Shown here: positions 41,781-51,871 of the stretch, in pieces
Numbering within the stretch: the first letter of the stretch is position 1
Layout: each line of letters opens with the position of its first letter
Source of the DNA: Candidatus Mycobacterium wuenschmannii
GTDB lineage: Bacteria; Actinomycetota; Actinomycetes; Mycobacteriales; Mycobacteriaceae
Length of the DNA stretch: 64,000 nucleotides
Direction of reading: 5' to 3'
Assembly: GCF_030252325.1 (NCBI RefSeq)
Contig: NZ_CP126981.1
Coordinates: 4,402,001-4,466,000, forward strand
Position numbers and translations under genes: made by a program
Notes under the pieces: generated by a model
Database searches by the model: none
The model's input: the letters and a program-made list of their open reading frames with translations, nothing else
Told to the model about the DNA's origin: nothing

Positions 41781-43385
41781 ATGGCTGCCGCAGATGTCGT
41801 CATGTACGGAACCGTCCTGACCGTTGACGACGCCCGGCCCACCGCCGAGGCGTTGGCGATTGCCGACGGCCGGATCGTCGCGGTGGGCAGCCGCTCTGAC
41901 GTGGCGGCGTTCGTCGGCCCATCGACCCAGACCATCGAGATCGGCGACGGCTGCGTCATGCCAGGTTTCGTCGAGGCGCACGGCCATCCACTGATGGAGG
42001 CCATCGCGCTGTCCGATCGGCTGGTCGATATTCGGCCGGTGACCATGCGCGACGCCGGCCAGGTGGTCGACGCCATCCGTGCCGAGGTTGCCCGCAGGGG
42101 GTCGCAAGGCGCCTACCTCAACGGCTGGGACCCGCTGCTGCAAAACGGGTTGCCGGAGCCGACGCTGGCCTGGCTGGACGAGGTCGCGCCCGAGCATCCG
42201 CTGGTGATCATCCACAACTCCGGGCACAAGGCGTACTTCAATTCGCAGGCCGCCGGCAAGGCCGGGCTCACCCGCGACACCCCCGACCCCAAGGGGGCCA
42301 AGTACGGCCGCGACGCCGACGGCGAACTCGACGGCAGCGCCGAGGAGACCGGCGCGGTGTTCCCGCTGCTCAGCGGCGCCATCTCGCCGAGTGACTACCC
42401 GGCGATGTTGCTCGCGGAATGCGCCCGACTGAACAAGGCCGGGCTGACCACCTGCTCGGAGATGGCGTTCGACCCGTCGCTGCGGCCGCTCGTCGAGGGC
42501 CTGCGGCAGGCGCTGACCGTCCGGCTGCGGACCTACGAGATGTCCAACCCGAAGATGACGACCGACGCCACCCCCGGCGACGGCGACGACATGCTGCGAC
42601 AGGTCGGCATCAAGATCTGGGTCGACGGCTCGCCGTGGATCGGCAACATCGACCTGTCCTTCCCCTACCTCGACACCGCGGCGACCCGGGCCATCGGCGT
42701 CACGCCCGGCTCGTGTGGATGCGCGAACTACACCAAAGAACAGCTGACCGAGATCGTCGGCGCCTACTACCCGCTGGGCTGGCCGATGGCGTGTCACGTC
42801 CAGGGCGACGCCGGCGTCGACACCATCCTCGACGTCTATGAAGAAGCGCTGAAACGCCACCCGCGCGACGACCATCGACTGCGCCTCGAGCACGTCGGCG
42901 CGATCCGGCCCGAGCAGCTGCAGCGCGCCCACGCCCTCGGCGTCACCTGCAGCATCTTCGTCGACCAGATCCACTACTGGGGCGACGTGATCGTCGACGG
43001 GTTGTTCGGCGACGAGCGTGGATCCCGTTGGATGCCAGCGGGTTCCGCGGTCGCTACCGGCATGCGGATCTCGCTGCACAACGACCCGCCGGTGACCCCC
43101 GAGGAGCCGCTGCGCAACATCAGCGTGGCCGTTACCCGTACGGCGCCCAGCGGGCGGGTGCTGGGTCCCGAGGAGTGTCTGACGGTCGAGCAGGCGATCC
43201 GGGCGCAGACCATCGACGCGGCCTGGCAGCTTTTTGCCGACGACATCATCGGCTCGCTCGAGGTCGGCAAGTACGCCGATCTCGTTGTGCTGTCCGCAGA
43301 TCCGCGCGCGGTCCCGCCGGAGACCATCGCCGACCTGGAGGTGCGAGCGACGTTCCTGGCGGGCCGCCGGGTCTACGCGCCGTGA
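41781..43385 (+). CDS. Amidohydrolase-family protein (Rv0552-like)
   Basis: 534 residues from ATG 41781; GTG 41775 is two codons earlier. It is of the YtcJ-like amidohydrolase_3 group: PGFVEAHGHPLME gives the first metal-binding His pair, NSGHKAYFNS and HVQGDAGVDTILDVYEEAL further ligands, RLEHVGAI another His, and SLHNDPPVTPEEPL the catalytic Asp region. It hydrolyses an amide or related bond of unknown substrate. Its stop overlaps the menC start (GTGA), so menC depends on this transcript. Confidence 0.9.
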   Translation: MAAADVVMYGTVLTVDDARPTAEALAIADGRIVAVGSRSDVAAFVGPSTQTIEIGDGCVMPGFVEAHGHPLMEAIALSDRLVDIRPVTMRDAGQVVDAIRAEVARRGSQGAYLNGWDPLLQNGLPEPTLAWLDEVAPEHPLVIIHNSGHKAYFNSQAAGKAGLTRDTPDPKGAKYGRDADGELDGSAEETGAVFPLLSGAISPSDYPAMLLAECARLNKAGLTTCSEMAFDPSLRPLVEGLRQALTVRLRTYEMSNPKMTTDATPGDGDDMLRQVGIKIWVDGSPWIGNIDLSFPYLDTAATRAIGVTPGSCGCANYTKEQLTEIVGAYYPLGWPMACHVQGDAGVDTILDVYEEALKRHPRDDHRLRLEHVGAIRPEQLQRAHALGVTCSIFVDQIHYWGDVIVDGLFGDERGSRWMPAGSAVATGMRISLHNDPPVTPEEPLRNISVAVTRTAPSGRVLGPEECLTVEQAIRAQTIDAAWQLFADDIIGSLEVGKYADLVVLSADPRAVPPETIADLEVRATFLAGRRVYAP

Positions 43386-44326
43386 CGCTCGACGACATCC
43401 TCGACCGCCTGCACGTCGTCTCGCTGCCGATGCGAGTTCGGTTCCGCGGCATCATGACTCGCGAGCTCGCCCTGATCGACGGCCCGGCCGGCTGGGGCGA
43501 ATTCTGCGCTTTTCTGGAATACGGCGACGCCGAGGCCGCGCACTGGCTGGCGGCCGCGCTCGACTCCGCCTACCGCAAGCCCCCGCCGCCGCTTCGCGAT
43601 CGCATCGACGTCAACGCCACCGTGCCCGCCGTCCCCGCCGAGCAGGTGCCGGAGATCCTGGCCCGCTTCCCGGGCGCGCGCACCGCGAAGGTGAAGGTCG
43701 CCGAACCCGGCCAGACGCTCGACGACGACGTCGCCCGGGTGGACGCCGTCCGCGCGCAGGTGCCGACCGTGCGGGTCGATGCCAACGGAGCCTGGACCGT
43801 CGCGCAGGCGGTCGACGCCGCGAAAGCGCTTGGGCCACTGGAATACATCGAGCAGCCCTGCGCCACCCTCGACGAACTCGCGCAGGTGCGCCGCCGGGTC
43901 GACGTGCCGATCGCCGCCGACGAGAGCATCCGTAAGGCCGGTGACCCGCTCGCCGTGGTCCGCGCCGGCGCCGCCGACGTCGCGGTGCTGAAAGTGGCTC
44001 CGCTGGGCGGGATTTCGGCTCTGCTCGACATTGCCGCCCAGATCGACATCCCCGTCGTGGTCTCCAGCGCGCTGGACTCGGCGGTCGGCATCGCCGTCGG
44101 GCTGTCCGCCGCCGCGGCCCTGCCGAACCTGAACCACGCCTGCGGGCTGGGCACCGGGCGGTTGTTCGTCGAGGATGTCGCCGAACCGGTCGGGGCCGAC
44201 GACGGCTATTTGCCGGTCGCTCCGATCACGCCCGACCCGGCACGCCTGGCGGCATTGCAGGCGTCGCCGGACCGGCGTCAATGGTGGATCGACCGGGTCA
44301 AGGCCTGTTTTCCGCTGGTGTCCTGA
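43382..44326 (+). CDS. menC: O-succinylbenzoate synthase
   Basis: 314 residues, enolase superfamily. It dehydrates SHCHC to O-succinylbenzoate. Catalytic residues are visible: KVKV (Lys acid/base), RVDANGAW (Asp), YIEQPC (Glu), AADESI (Asp) for Mg, and VLKVAPLGG (second Lys). The GTG overlaps the amidohydrolase stop. The short N-terminal domain is typical of the mycobacterial enzyme. Confidence 0.95.
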   Translation: MTLDDILDRLHVVSLPMRVRFRGIMTRELALIDGPAGWGEFCAFLEYGDAEAAHWLAAALDSAYRKPPPPLRDRIDVNATVPAVPAEQVPEILARFPGARTAKVKVAEPGQTLDDDVARVDAVRAQVPTVRVDANGAWTVAQAVDAAKALGPLEYIEQPCATLDELAQVRRRVDVPIAADESIRKAGDPLAVVRAGAADVAVLKVAPLGGISALLDIAAQIDIPVVVSSALDSAVGIAVGLSAAAALPNLNHACGLGTGRLFVEDVAEPVGADDGYLPVAPITPDPARLAALQASPDRRQWWIDRVKACFPLVS

Positions 44327-44381
44327 TATGTGGGGTGCATGGCGTAGACGACATAGGGTCTGATCGCCAACACTGAGAGGC

Positions 44382-45344
44382 ATGACGCAGAAGGTGTTGT
44401 TCGTCGGCTTCCCGGGGCTGCAGACACTGGACGTCGTCGGCCCGTTCGAGGTGTTCGCGGGGGCGTCGCAGCTGCTGGCCGCGCAGGGCAAAGACGGCTA
44501 CGCGCCCGAAGTTGTGTCCCTCGACGGGCGGTCGGTGGCCTCGGAGACCGGGCTCAGCCTCGGCGCGGCACCGCTGCCGGACCCGGGCCGGCCGGTCGAC
44601 ACGCTGCTGCTCCCAGGCGGCAGCGGAGCTCGCGGCGACCGGCGCGATCAGCGGCTCATCGACTGGATCGTCGCCGCGGCACCGCACGCCCGTCGCATCG
44701 TCAGCGTCTGCACCGGCGCATTCTTGGCCGCGCAGGCGGGCCTGCTCGACGGCTGCCGCGCCACCACGCACTGGGCCTTCGCCGACAAGCTGGCCGACGA
44801 ATTCCCCGCGGTGGACGTCGATCCCGATCCCATCTTCATCCGCAGCTCGGACAAGGTGTGGACGGCCGCGGGCGTCACCGCCGGGATCGACCTCGCGCTG
44901 GCGCTGGTCGAGGCGGACCACGGCACCGAGGTCGCGCAGACCGTCGCGCGCTGGCTGGTGCTGCACCTGCGCCGACCGGGCGGGCAGACCCAGTTCGCCG
45001 AGCCGGTCTGGGTGGCCCGCGCGAAACGTGAGCCGATCCGCGCGGTGCAGGAGGCCGTCGAGTCCGAACCCGGTGGCGCACACAGCATCACCGAGTTGGC
45101 CCGGCTCGCCGCGATGAGTCCCCGGCACTTCACCCGGGTGTTCACCGACGAAGTCGGCGAGGCGCCCGGCTCCTACGTCGAACGGGTCCGCACCGAAGCG
45201 GCCCGTCGCCAACTCGAACAAACCGACGACACCGTCGTCACCATCGCCACCCGATGTGGCTTCGGGACGGCGGAAACCATGCGCCGCAACTTCATTCGCC
45301 GTGTCGGGGTCTCGCCCGACCAATACCGAAAGGCATTCGCATGA
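44382..45344 (+). CDS. GlxA-family transcriptional regulator (DJ-1/PfpI domain plus AraC HTH)
   Basis: 320 residues. Residues 1 to about 190 are a DJ-1/PfpI fold with a nucleophile-elbow Cys in SVCTGAFLAAQAGLLDG; residues about 215-315 are two AraC helix-turn-helices (SITELARLAAMSPRHFTRVF and DTVVTIATRCGFGTAETMRRNF). It probably activates the gene it overlaps. This pair lies between menC and bpoC, where I remember no such genes in M. tuberculosis. Confidence 0.9.
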   Translation: MTQKVLFVGFPGLQTLDVVGPFEVFAGASQLLAAQGKDGYAPEVVSLDGRSVASETGLSLGAAPLPDPGRPVDTLLLPGGSGARGDRRDQRLIDWIVAAAPHARRIVSVCTGAFLAAQAGLLDGCRATTHWAFADKLADEFPAVDVDPDPIFIRSSDKVWTAAGVTAGIDLALALVEADHGTEVAQTVARWLVLHLRRPGGQTQFAEPVWVARAKREPIRAVQEAVESEPGGAHSITELARLAAMSPRHFTRVFTDEVGEAPGSYVERVRTEAARRQLEQTDDTVVTIATRCGFGTAETMRRNFIRRVGVSPDQYRKAFA

Positions 45345-46063
45345 CCCAGATCGCCATCGTCGTCTACCCGGGATTCACCGCCTTGGATTTCATCGGCCCC
45401 TACGAAGTGTTGCAGCGGGTGCCGGGCGCCGAGATCCGATTCGTCTGGCACGAGACGGGTCCGATCGCCGCCGAGTCCGGCGTGCTCCTGATCGGCGCCA
45501 CCCACACCCTCGCCGAAACCCCTTCGCCGGACATCGTTTTGGTACCCGGCGGGATGAGCACCGTCGAACACTCCCGCGACGAGACGCTGCTGGACTGGGT
45601 ACGCCAGGCGCACCGGACCGCGACGTGGACGGCGTCGGTGTGCTCGGGTTCGCTCATCCTGGCCACCGCCGGCCTGCTCGAAGGCAAGCGCGCCACCTCG
45701 CACTGGGGCGTGCTCCCACTGCTGAAGACGTTGGGCGTCAACGCCGTTGGCGACGAGCGGGTGGTGCACGAGGGCAACATCGTCACCTGCGCCGGGGTGT
45801 CGGCCGGCATCGACCTGGGCTTGTGGCTGGCCGGCCAGATCGCCGGGGAAGAACGTGCGAAGGCCATCCAACTGAGCATCGAATACGACCCTCAGCCGCC
45901 GTTCGACTCCGGGCACATGTCCAAGGCGTCGGCGACGACCAAGGCACTCGCTACCGCGGGCATGGCCCGCGAAGTCAACGTCCCGACCGCGCTCAAAGCC
46001 GGCACCCAGCTGTTGTGGGACCGGGCGGTGGGTGCGGTACGTACGAAAGCCACGCGCCGGTAG
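45341..46063 (+). CDS. DJ-1/PfpI-family protein (isonitrile hydratase-like)
   Basis: 240 residues from ATG 45341, overlapping the regulator stop. The DJ-1 core has FTALDFIGPYEVLQ, the Glu near the N-terminus and the nucleophilic Cys in ASVCSGSLILATAGLLEGKRA. A His follows in TSHWGV, as in isonitrile hydratases. The C-terminal 50 residues extend past the core. It is probably an enzyme acting on a small toxic or nitrogenous compound, under the GlxA-like regulator. Confidence 0.85.
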   Translation: MTQIAIVVYPGFTALDFIGPYEVLQRVPGAEIRFVWHETGPIAAESGVLLIGATHTLAETPSPDIVLVPGGMSTVEHSRDETLLDWVRQAHRTATWTASVCSGSLILATAGLLEGKRATSHWGVLPLLKTLGVNAVGDERVVHEGNIVTCAGVSAGIDLGLWLAGQIAGEERAKAIQLSIEYDPQPPFDSGHMSKASATTKALATAGMAREVNVPTALKAGTQLLWDRAVGAVRTKATRR

Positions 46064-46088
46064 GCCCAGATTCGCTCGGAGGCGGGCA

Positions 46089-46113
46089 CACCGGTCCCCC
46101 CGAACTCCCGGTG
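46089..46113. terminator. Hairpin between convergent genes, candidate bidirectional terminator
   Basis: CACCGG (46089-46094) pairs with CCGGTG (46108-46113) over a 13-base C-rich loop. It lies in the 76-base gap where the PfpI and alpha/beta-hydrolase genes converge. No U-tract. Confidence 0.4.
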
Positions 46114-46139
46114 ACGGGTGGGGCTGGTGAGGCCGGCCG

Positions 46140-46967
46140 CTAGCTCGCGATCGCGTCGATCACCGCGTCGGGCTCGTCCATCGACACGAACGTCCGCGAA
46201 CCCGGCACCTCGATCAGCTTGGCGTTGCTGAACACCGCGGCCAGCCGGCGGCCCAGGCTCGGCTTGAACACCACATCGCCCTGCCCCCACACCAGCGTGA
46301 CGGGCTTGTCGAACCGCGTCAGCCGGTTGGCCACGTCGGTGAGGTCGGTGACGGCGATCTGCCGCAGCAGCGCGGCCAGATCGCGCCGGATGCGCTTGTC
46401 GTTCAGCCCGGGCGCCAGCCAGCCGGCCGTGACCCGCGAATCCGGCCGACTGACCAGCAGTCCGAACCCGACCATCGAGTTGCGCACCGCCGCCAGTCGC
46501 ATCGTCGAGAACAGCGCCTTGATCGAGACCGGCCCACGCAGCAGGCCGAACACCACCCCGAACGGGAACGGCGGGCACTGGTCGAAGGCGTCGCAGTTCG
46601 TCAGCACCAGCCGGCCCACCAGATCCGGTCGCGCGTCGACGGCCAGCTGGCAGATGCCACCGCCGGTGTCGCAGCCGACCAGCGTCACGTCCGACAGCCC
46701 CAGCGCCTCGATCGCGTCGTTGACGATCCCCGCGACACCCTGCAGCGAGAGCGCGCCGGCATCGGTGACCGGGATGGTGTGCGACCCCAGCGGCAGCGTC
46801 GGCACGATGCAGCGGTATCCGAGCCGCCCCAGCTTCTCGGCGACCTCGCGCCACATCTCGCCGTCGACCAGGACGCCGTGCACGAACACCACGGGTGGGT
46901 AGGCCGAGTCCTGCGGACCGAATTCGGCGTATTCGATGGTTGCCTGCTTGAGTGCGAGTTGAGTCAT
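46140..46967 (-). CDS. Alpha/beta-hydrolase with Asp nucleophile and no visible catalytic His
   Basis: 275 residues from ATG 46967; GTG 46976 adds three residues. VVFVHGVLVDGEMW forms the oxyanion region. The nucleophile elbow reads VGCDTGGG, so Asp100 replaces Ser, as in epoxide hydrolases and haloalkane dehalogenases. At the usual position of the His the sequence is GSRTFVSMDEP, with Thr259. A subfamily with this change exists from memory, so activity may be altered or lost. It is divergent from bpoC. Confidence 0.82.
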   Translation of the reverse strand: MTQLALKQATIEYAEFGPQDSAYPPVVFVHGVLVDGEMWREVAEKLGRLGYRCIVPTLPLGSHTIPVTDAGALSLQGVAGIVNDAIEALGLSDVTLVGCDTGGGICQLAVDARPDLVGRLVLTNCDAFDQCPPFPFGVVFGLLRGPVSIKALFSTMRLAAVRNSMVGFGLLVSRPDSRVTAGWLAPGLNDKRIRRDLAALLRQIAVTDLTDVANRLTRFDKPVTLVWGQGDVVFKPSLGRRLAAVFSNAKLIEVPGSRTFVSMDEPDAVIDAIAS

Positions 46968-47058
46968 GGTTCCCACTCAAACGCCAAACCCGCTGCCAGC
47001 ACGACGCCGCCGACTGCCAAATGCTGCCAACGGGCCGCCGTCGCGTAGGTTCGTCGTC

Positions 47059-47847
47059 GTGATCAACCTGGCTTATGACGACAACGGGACGGGGGAGCCC
47101 GTCCTCTTCATCGCCGGCCGCGGCGGACTCGGACGCACCTGGCATCTGCACCAGGCCCCGGCATTCCTGAACGCCGGCTACCGCGTCATCACGTTCGACA
47201 ACCGGGGATCGGGTGCGACGGCGAGCGCCGACGGCTTCACCACCGAGAGCATGGTCGCCGACACAGCCGCGCTCATCGAGCAGCTCGGCGTGGGGCCGGT
47301 GCGCATCGTGGCCGTGTCGATGGGTTCCTTCATCGCCCAGGAGCTGATGCTGGCCCGGCCGGACCTGGTGACCCAGACCGTGCTGATGGCGACCCGCGGC
47401 CGGTTGGACAAGGCGCGCGACTTCTTCCGCACCGCCGAGGACGAGCTGGCGGCGTCCGGCGTCGTGATCCCGACCGCCTACGACGCCAAGATCCGGTTGC
47501 TGGAGAGCTTCTCGCCCAAGACGCTCAGCAATGACGAGGCCGTCGCCGAGTGGATCAGCATGTTCACCATCTGGCCGATCAAGATCACGCCCGGGCTGAT
47601 CCGCCAGGGTTGGATCTCGCCGCAGGGCAACCACCTGCCGTCCTATGGCGGCATCCACACCCCGACGCTGGTGCTGGGCTTCGCCGACGACGTCGTGACC
47701 CCGCCGCACCTGGGCAAAGAGGTCGCCGACGCCATCCCCGGCGGCAAGTACCAGTTGATCCCCGACACCGGGCATCTCGGCTTCCTGGAGCGCCCCGAGG
47801 TGGTCAACAGCGCGATCCTCAAGTTCTTCTCCAGCATGGGGTACTGA
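47059..47847 (+). CDS. bpoC: Peroxidase-like alpha/beta-hydrolase BpoC
   Basis: 262 residues from GTG 47059, the length of Rv0554. The nucleophile Ser87 lies in AVSMGSFIAQ, the acid in GFADDVV and the His in DTGHLGFLERPE; the oxyanion loop is AGRGGLGRTWHL. Called a non-haem bromoperoxidase by homology, but its place between menC and menD has led to the idea of a MenH-like role; that is inference. Confidence 0.9.
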   Translation: MINLAYDDNGTGEPVLFIAGRGGLGRTWHLHQAPAFLNAGYRVITFDNRGSGATASADGFTTESMVADTAALIEQLGVGPVRIVAVSMGSFIAQELMLARPDLVTQTVLMATRGRLDKARDFFRTAEDELAASGVVIPTAYDAKIRLLESFSPKTLSNDEAVAEWISMFTIWPIKITPGLIRQGWISPQGNHLPSYGGIHTPTLVLGFADDVVTPPHLGKEVADAIPGGKYQLIPDTGHLGFLERPEVVNSAILKFFSSMGY

Positions 47848-47866
47848 GACCGCTAGCTAGTCTGGT

Positions 47867-49498
47867 GTGGTGAATCCCTCGACGGCTCAGGCCCGCGTCG
47901 TCGTCGACGAACTGATCCGCGGCGGTGTCCGCGACGTGGTGTTGTGCCCGGGCTCGCGCAACGCCCCGCTGGCGTTCGCGCTGCAGGACGCCGACCGCGA
48001 GGGCCGGGTGCGGCTGCATGTCCGCATCGACGAGCGGACCGCGGGTTTCCTCGCCGTCGGGCTGGCGATCGCCGCGGGCACCCCGGTCTGCGTGGCGATG
48101 ACGTCCGGCACCGCCGTCGCGAACCTGGGCCCGGCGGTGGTCGAGGCCAACTACGCCCGCGTGCCGCTGATCGTGCTGTCGGCCAACCGGCCCTACGAAA
48201 TGCTCGGCACCGGCGCCAACCAGACGATGGAGCAGCTGGGCTACTTCGGCACCCAAGTCCGCGCCACCATCAGCCTCGGCCTGGCCGAGGACGCCCCCGA
48301 GAAGACGGACGCGCTCAACGCGACCTGGCGATCGGCCACCTGCCGTGTGCTGGTCGCCGCGACCGGGGCCCGCAGCGCGAACGCCGGCCCGGTGCACTTC
48401 GACATCCCGCTGCGCGAGCCGCTGGTGCCCGACCTCGACCCCGGGCCGACCCCGCCGGGGCGGCCCGACGGCAAGCCGTGGACCTACACCCCGGCCGTCA
48501 GCTTCGACCAACCGCTCGACATCGACCTGAAGCTGAACACCGTCGTCATCGCCGGCCACGGCGCCGGCGTTCGGCCCGAACTGGCCGGGCTGCCAACGGT
48601 TTCCGAGCCCACCGCCCCGCCGGCCGAGAATCCACTGCACCCTCTGGCGCTACCGCACTTGCGCCCGCAGCAGGTGATCATGCTGGGCCGTCCCACCCTG
48701 CACCGGCCGGTGTCGGCGCTGCTGGCCGACCCGTCGGTGCCGGTCTACGCGCTCACCACCGGTCCGCGCTGGCCCGACGTGTCCGGCAACTCGCAGGCCA
48801 CCGGCACCCGCGCCATCACCACCGGGGCCCCGAACCCCGATTGGCTCAAGCGCTGCGCCGACCTGAACGCCCATGCCGTCGCCGCGGTCCGCGAGCAGCT
48901 CGCCGCGCACCCGCTGACCACCGGACTGCATGTGGCCGCCGCCGTTGCCGACGCGCTGCGGCCCGGCGACCAGCTCGTGCTCGGCGCCTCGAACCCGGTG
49001 CGCGACGTCGCGCTGGTCGGGCTCGACGCCCACGGGGTCAAGGTCCGCTCGAACCGCGGCGTCGCCGGCATCGACGGCACGGTGTCCACCGCGATCGGCG
49101 CCGCGCTGGCGCATGACCCGAGCGGCGGGCGGACCGTCGCGCTGATCGGCGACCTGACCTTCGTGCACGACAGCTCCGGTCTGCTGATCGGCCCGACCGA
49201 ACCCGTCCCCGCCAACCTGACGATCGTCGTCTCCAACGACAACGGCGGCGGCATCTTCGAACTGCTCGAGCAGGGCGACCCACGCTTCCGCGACGTGTCG
49301 GCCCGGGTCTTCGGCACGCCGCACGACGTCGACGTCGGCGCGCTGTGCCGGGCCTATCACATCGACAGCAAGCAGATCGAGCTCGCCGATTTGGGCGAGG
49401 CGCTCGACGAGCCGGCCGCCGGGATGCGGGTGCTGGAGGTCAAGGCCGACCGGTCCTCGCTGCGGCAACTACACGCGGCCATCAAGGCCGCTCTGTGA
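47867..49498 (+). CDS. menD: SEPHCHC synthase (MenD)
   Basis: 543 residues, thiamine-diphosphate enzyme. It joins 2-oxoglutarate and isochorismate. [15 protein letters not shown] holds the catalytic Glu, [14 protein letters not shown] the substrate loop, and [13 protein letters not shown] through [11 protein letters not shown] the TPP/Mg motif. Two GTG codons at 47867 and 47870 are both possible starts. The stop overlaps the next start (GTGA). Confidence 0.95.
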   Translation: MVNPSTAQARVVVDELIRGGVRDVVLCPGSRNAPLAFALQDADREGRVRLHVRIDERTAGFLAVGLAIAAGTPVCVAMTSGTAVANLGPAVVEANYARVPLIVLSANRPYEMLGTGANQTMEQLGYFGTQVRATISLGLAEDAPEKTDALNATWRSATCRVLVAATGARSANAGPVHFDIPLREPLVPDLDPGPTPPGRPDGKPWTYTPAVSFDQPLDIDLKLNTVVIAGHGAGVRPELAGLPTVSEPTAPPAENPLHPLALPHLRPQQVIMLGRPTLHRPVSALLADPSVPVYALTTGPRWPDVSGNSQATGTRAITTGAPNPDWLKRCADLNAHAVAAVREQLAAHPLTTGLHVAAAVADALRPGDQLVLGASNPVRDVALVGLDAHGVKVRSNRGVAGIDGTVSTAIGAALAHDPSGGRTVALIGDLTFVHDSSGLLIGPTEPVPANLTIVVSNDNGGGIFELLEQGDPRFRDVSARVFGTPHDVDVGALCRAYHIDSKQIELADLGEALDEPAAGMRVLEVKADRSSLRQLHAAIKAAL

Positions 49499-50037
49499 CG
49501 CGACTGCTCGGCGCGCTCGACGTGCTGAAAACGTGGTGGCGCATATTGATTCACGGCCGCAGCGGCGAATTTCCCAACACCCGCGGGCATCGCATGGTGC
49601 GCCTGGCGCGGATCAGCGTCCTGATTCTTGTCGGGCTGGTCACCCTGCAATCGGTATTGCTGATCGCCGGCGCGGTGCGCAACGACGTCGCGATCACGCG
49701 CAACATGGGCGTCGCCGAGGCCGAGGTGCTCGACGCCGGTCCGCGGCGGTCGACCATCGAGTTCGTCACGCCGGACCGGGTCACGTATCGCCCCGAGCTT
49801 GGAGTGCTGTATCCGTCCGAATTGGCAACGGGCATGCGGATTTACGTCGAGTACGACAAGCTCAACCCGAATCTGGTTCGCGTGCAACACCGTAACGCCA
49901 AGCTGGCGATCATCCCGGCGGGGTCGATCGCGGTGGTCGGCTGGCTGATCGCCGCCGCGGCGCTGACCGGCCTGGCCTGGGTGGACAAGCGACTGGACCG
50001 TCAGTTGGTCAGCACGTCCAGCCAGCCCGGATCTTGA
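49495..50037 (+). CDS. DUF3592-type membrane protein (Rv0556-like)
   Basis: 180 residues. Two membrane segments, about 38-58 ([20 protein letters not shown]) and 143-163 ([18 protein letters not shown]), surround an external beta-rich domain ([20 protein letters not shown]), as in DUF3592 proteins. It is coupled to menD by a GTGA overlap. Its last 37 bases overlap the convergent DsbA-like gene. Function unknown. Confidence 0.84.
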   Translation: MTRLLGALDVLKTWWRILIHGRSGEFPNTRGHRMVRLARISVLILVGLVTLQSVLLIAGAVRNDVAITRNMGVAEAEVLDAGPRRSTIEFVTPDRVTYRPELGVLYPSELATGMRIYVEYDKLNPNLVRVQHRNAKLAIIPAGSIAVVGWLIAAAALTGLAWVDKRLDRQLVSTSSQPGS

Positions 50038-50630
50038 AGGTCGACAACGCTTCTGGTGTTCAGGTTGTACACCGTCGGGGTTCCCGGATCGTCGGGATGT
50101 TCGTCCTTGAGCCGCGCCTTGTTGGCGTCGTTGACCGCGTGCGGGTCTACGGCGTCGTCGCGGGCCGCGATCCGGTCGGCCACCAGGTCGGGCAGTCCGC
50201 TCTCGCGGGCCATCGCCGCGACGGCGTCGGTGGTCGGCCCGTCGTGACTCTGATGGCGGTAAAGGTCTTGCACGAAGGCCTGATACGCGGTCGGCGAGGT
50301 CGCCGGGTCCGCCGCCAGGAACAGCGCGTTGACCAGTCCGGTGGACACGTCGTTGTGATGCCGGGCGTTGAGGAACGTCAGCCACCGATACGTGATCGCC
50401 ACCCGGCCGCTCGCCAGCGCGGCGGCCAGCTTGTCGCCGTCGGTCGCCTCCAGCTCCGCGCAGTAGGGGCACTGTGGCTCGCAGAAGATCTCCAACTGCA
50501 CCGGCGCGAAGAACGACCCGACCAGCACCCCGTTACCGTCGAACGTTCGTGGCACGTCGGCGCGGGCGGTACCGGTGGTGAACATCACCAATCCCAGCAT
50601 CGTGACCAATATGCCCAGGTAGGAACGCAT
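50001..50630 (-). CDS. Secreted DsbA-like thioredoxin-fold protein
   Basis: 209 residues from ATG 50630 after an AGGGGAG site. A signal peptide (LGILVTMLGLVMFTTGTARA) with cleavage near residue 24 is followed by LEIFCEPQCPYCAELE, a CxxC with an extra upstream Cys; the cis-Pro region is GTPTVYNLN. It probably makes or repairs disulfides outside the membrane. I remember no counterpart here in M. tuberculosis. Confidence 0.85.
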   Translation of the reverse strand: MRSYLGILVTMLGLVMFTTGTARADVPRTFDGNGVLVGSFFAPVQLEIFCEPQCPYCAELEATDGDKLAAALASGRVAITYRWLTFLNARHHNDVSTGLVNALFLAADPATSPTAYQAFVQDLYRHQSHDGPTTDAVAAMARESGLPDLVADRIAARDDAVDPHAVNDANKARLKDEHPDDPGTPTVYNLNTRSVVDLQDPGWLDVLTN

Positions 50631-50715
50631 TGTCAGACTCCCCTTTGGGTCAGAGTTCGTGTCGTGTACGCCAGGCGGTAACCATATCGACAGGCTGCGC
50701 TGAGACCGTGATGGC

Positions 50716-51870
50716 GTGCGAGTAGCGATTGTCGCGGAATCTTTTCTCCCGCACGTCAACGGCGTGAGCAACTCCGTCATCCGAACGCTCGAGCACCTGC
50801 GCCGGACGGGCCACGAAGCGCTCGTCATCGCGCCCGACACCCCGCACGGCGAAGAACCCGCGGACCGACTGTACGACGGAATCCGGGTGCACCGGGTGCC
50901 GTCGTGGATGTTCCCCAAGGTGACCACCCTTCCACTGGGCCTGCCGATGCCACGAATCCTGCGCGTGCTGCGCGGGTTCGAGCCCGACGTCGTGCACCTG
51001 GCGTCGCCGGCGCTGCTCGGCTGGGGTGGGGTGAAGGCCGCCCGCCGTCTCGGCGTCCCGACGGTCGCGGTCTACCAGACCGACGTCCCGGGCTTTGCCG
51101 CCAGCTACGGCATCGGGATGACGGAGAAGGTGGCCTGGGCCTGGTTTCGGCACCTGCACAAGCTCGCCGACCGCACACTGGCGCCGTCCACCGCGACGAT
51201 GGAATCGCTTGTTGAGCATGGCATTCCGCGGGTACACAAGTGGGCGCGCGGGGTCGACATGATCGGCTACGCGCCGTCGGCCCGCGACGAGGCGCTGCGG
51301 GCGCACTGGTCGCCGGAGGGCAAGCCGGTCGTCGGCTTCGTCGGCCGTCTCGCGCCCGAGAAGCATGTCGAGCGGCTCACCGCGCTGGCTGCCGCCGGCG
51401 ACGTGCAGGTGGTCATCGTGGGCGACGGCGTCGACCGCCCCAAACTCCAATCGGCAATGCCCACAGCCGTTTTCACCGGCGCACTGTACGGCGAAGAGCT
51501 GGCCAAGGCCTACGCGAGCATGGACGTCTTCGTCCACGCCGGCGAGCACGAGACGTTCTGCCAGGTGGTGCAGGAGGCGCTGGCGTCCGGCTTGCCGGTG
51601 ATTGCGCCCGACGCGGGCGGACCGCGCGATCTGGTGACGCCGTGGCGCACCGGATTGCTGTTGCCGGTCCAGGAATTCGAGGCGCAGCTGCCCAACGCCG
51701 TCGCGCACCTGCTGGAAGACCGGCAGCGCTACTCGGTGGCGGCCCGCAAGAGCGTCCTCGAACGCAGCTGGCCCGCCATCTGCGACGAACTCCTCGGCCA
51801 TTACGAGGCGGTCCTGTCGCCGATTGCCCGGGCGCGCCTGGCCCGTCGCCGCTACGCGCAGGGGCAGTGA
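50716..51870 (+). CDS. mgtA: GDP-mannose-dependent alpha-mannosyltransferase MgtA
   Basis: 384 residues, GT4 fold. [16 protein letters not shown] is the N-terminal acceptor loop; the C-terminal nucleotide-sugar site reads [14 protein letters not shown] and [21 protein letters not shown], the EX7E motif. It is the Rv0557 family, once called PimB, that mannosylates a glucuronyl diacylglycerol glycolipid leading to lipomannan-like molecules. It acts at the inner face of the membrane. The SDR gene converges one base after it. Confidence 0.93.
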   Translation: MRVAIVAESFLPHVNGVSNSVIRTLEHLRRTGHEALVIAPDTPHGEEPADRLYDGIRVHRVPSWMFPKVTTLPLGLPMPRILRVLRGFEPDVVHLASPALLGWGGVKAARRLGVPTVAVYQTDVPGFAASYGIGMTEKVAWAWFRHLHKLADRTLAPSTATMESLVEHGIPRVHKWARGVDMIGYAPSARDEALRAHWSPEGKPVVGFVGRLAPEKHVERLTALAAAGDVQVVIVGDGVDRPKLQSAMPTAVFTGALYGEELAKAYASMDVFVHAGEHETFCQVVQEALASGLPVIAPDAGGPRDLVTPWRTGLLLPVQEFEAQLPNAVAHLLEDRQRYSVAARKSVLERSWPAICDELLGHYEAVLSPIARARLARRRYAQGQ

Positions 51871-51871
51871 G

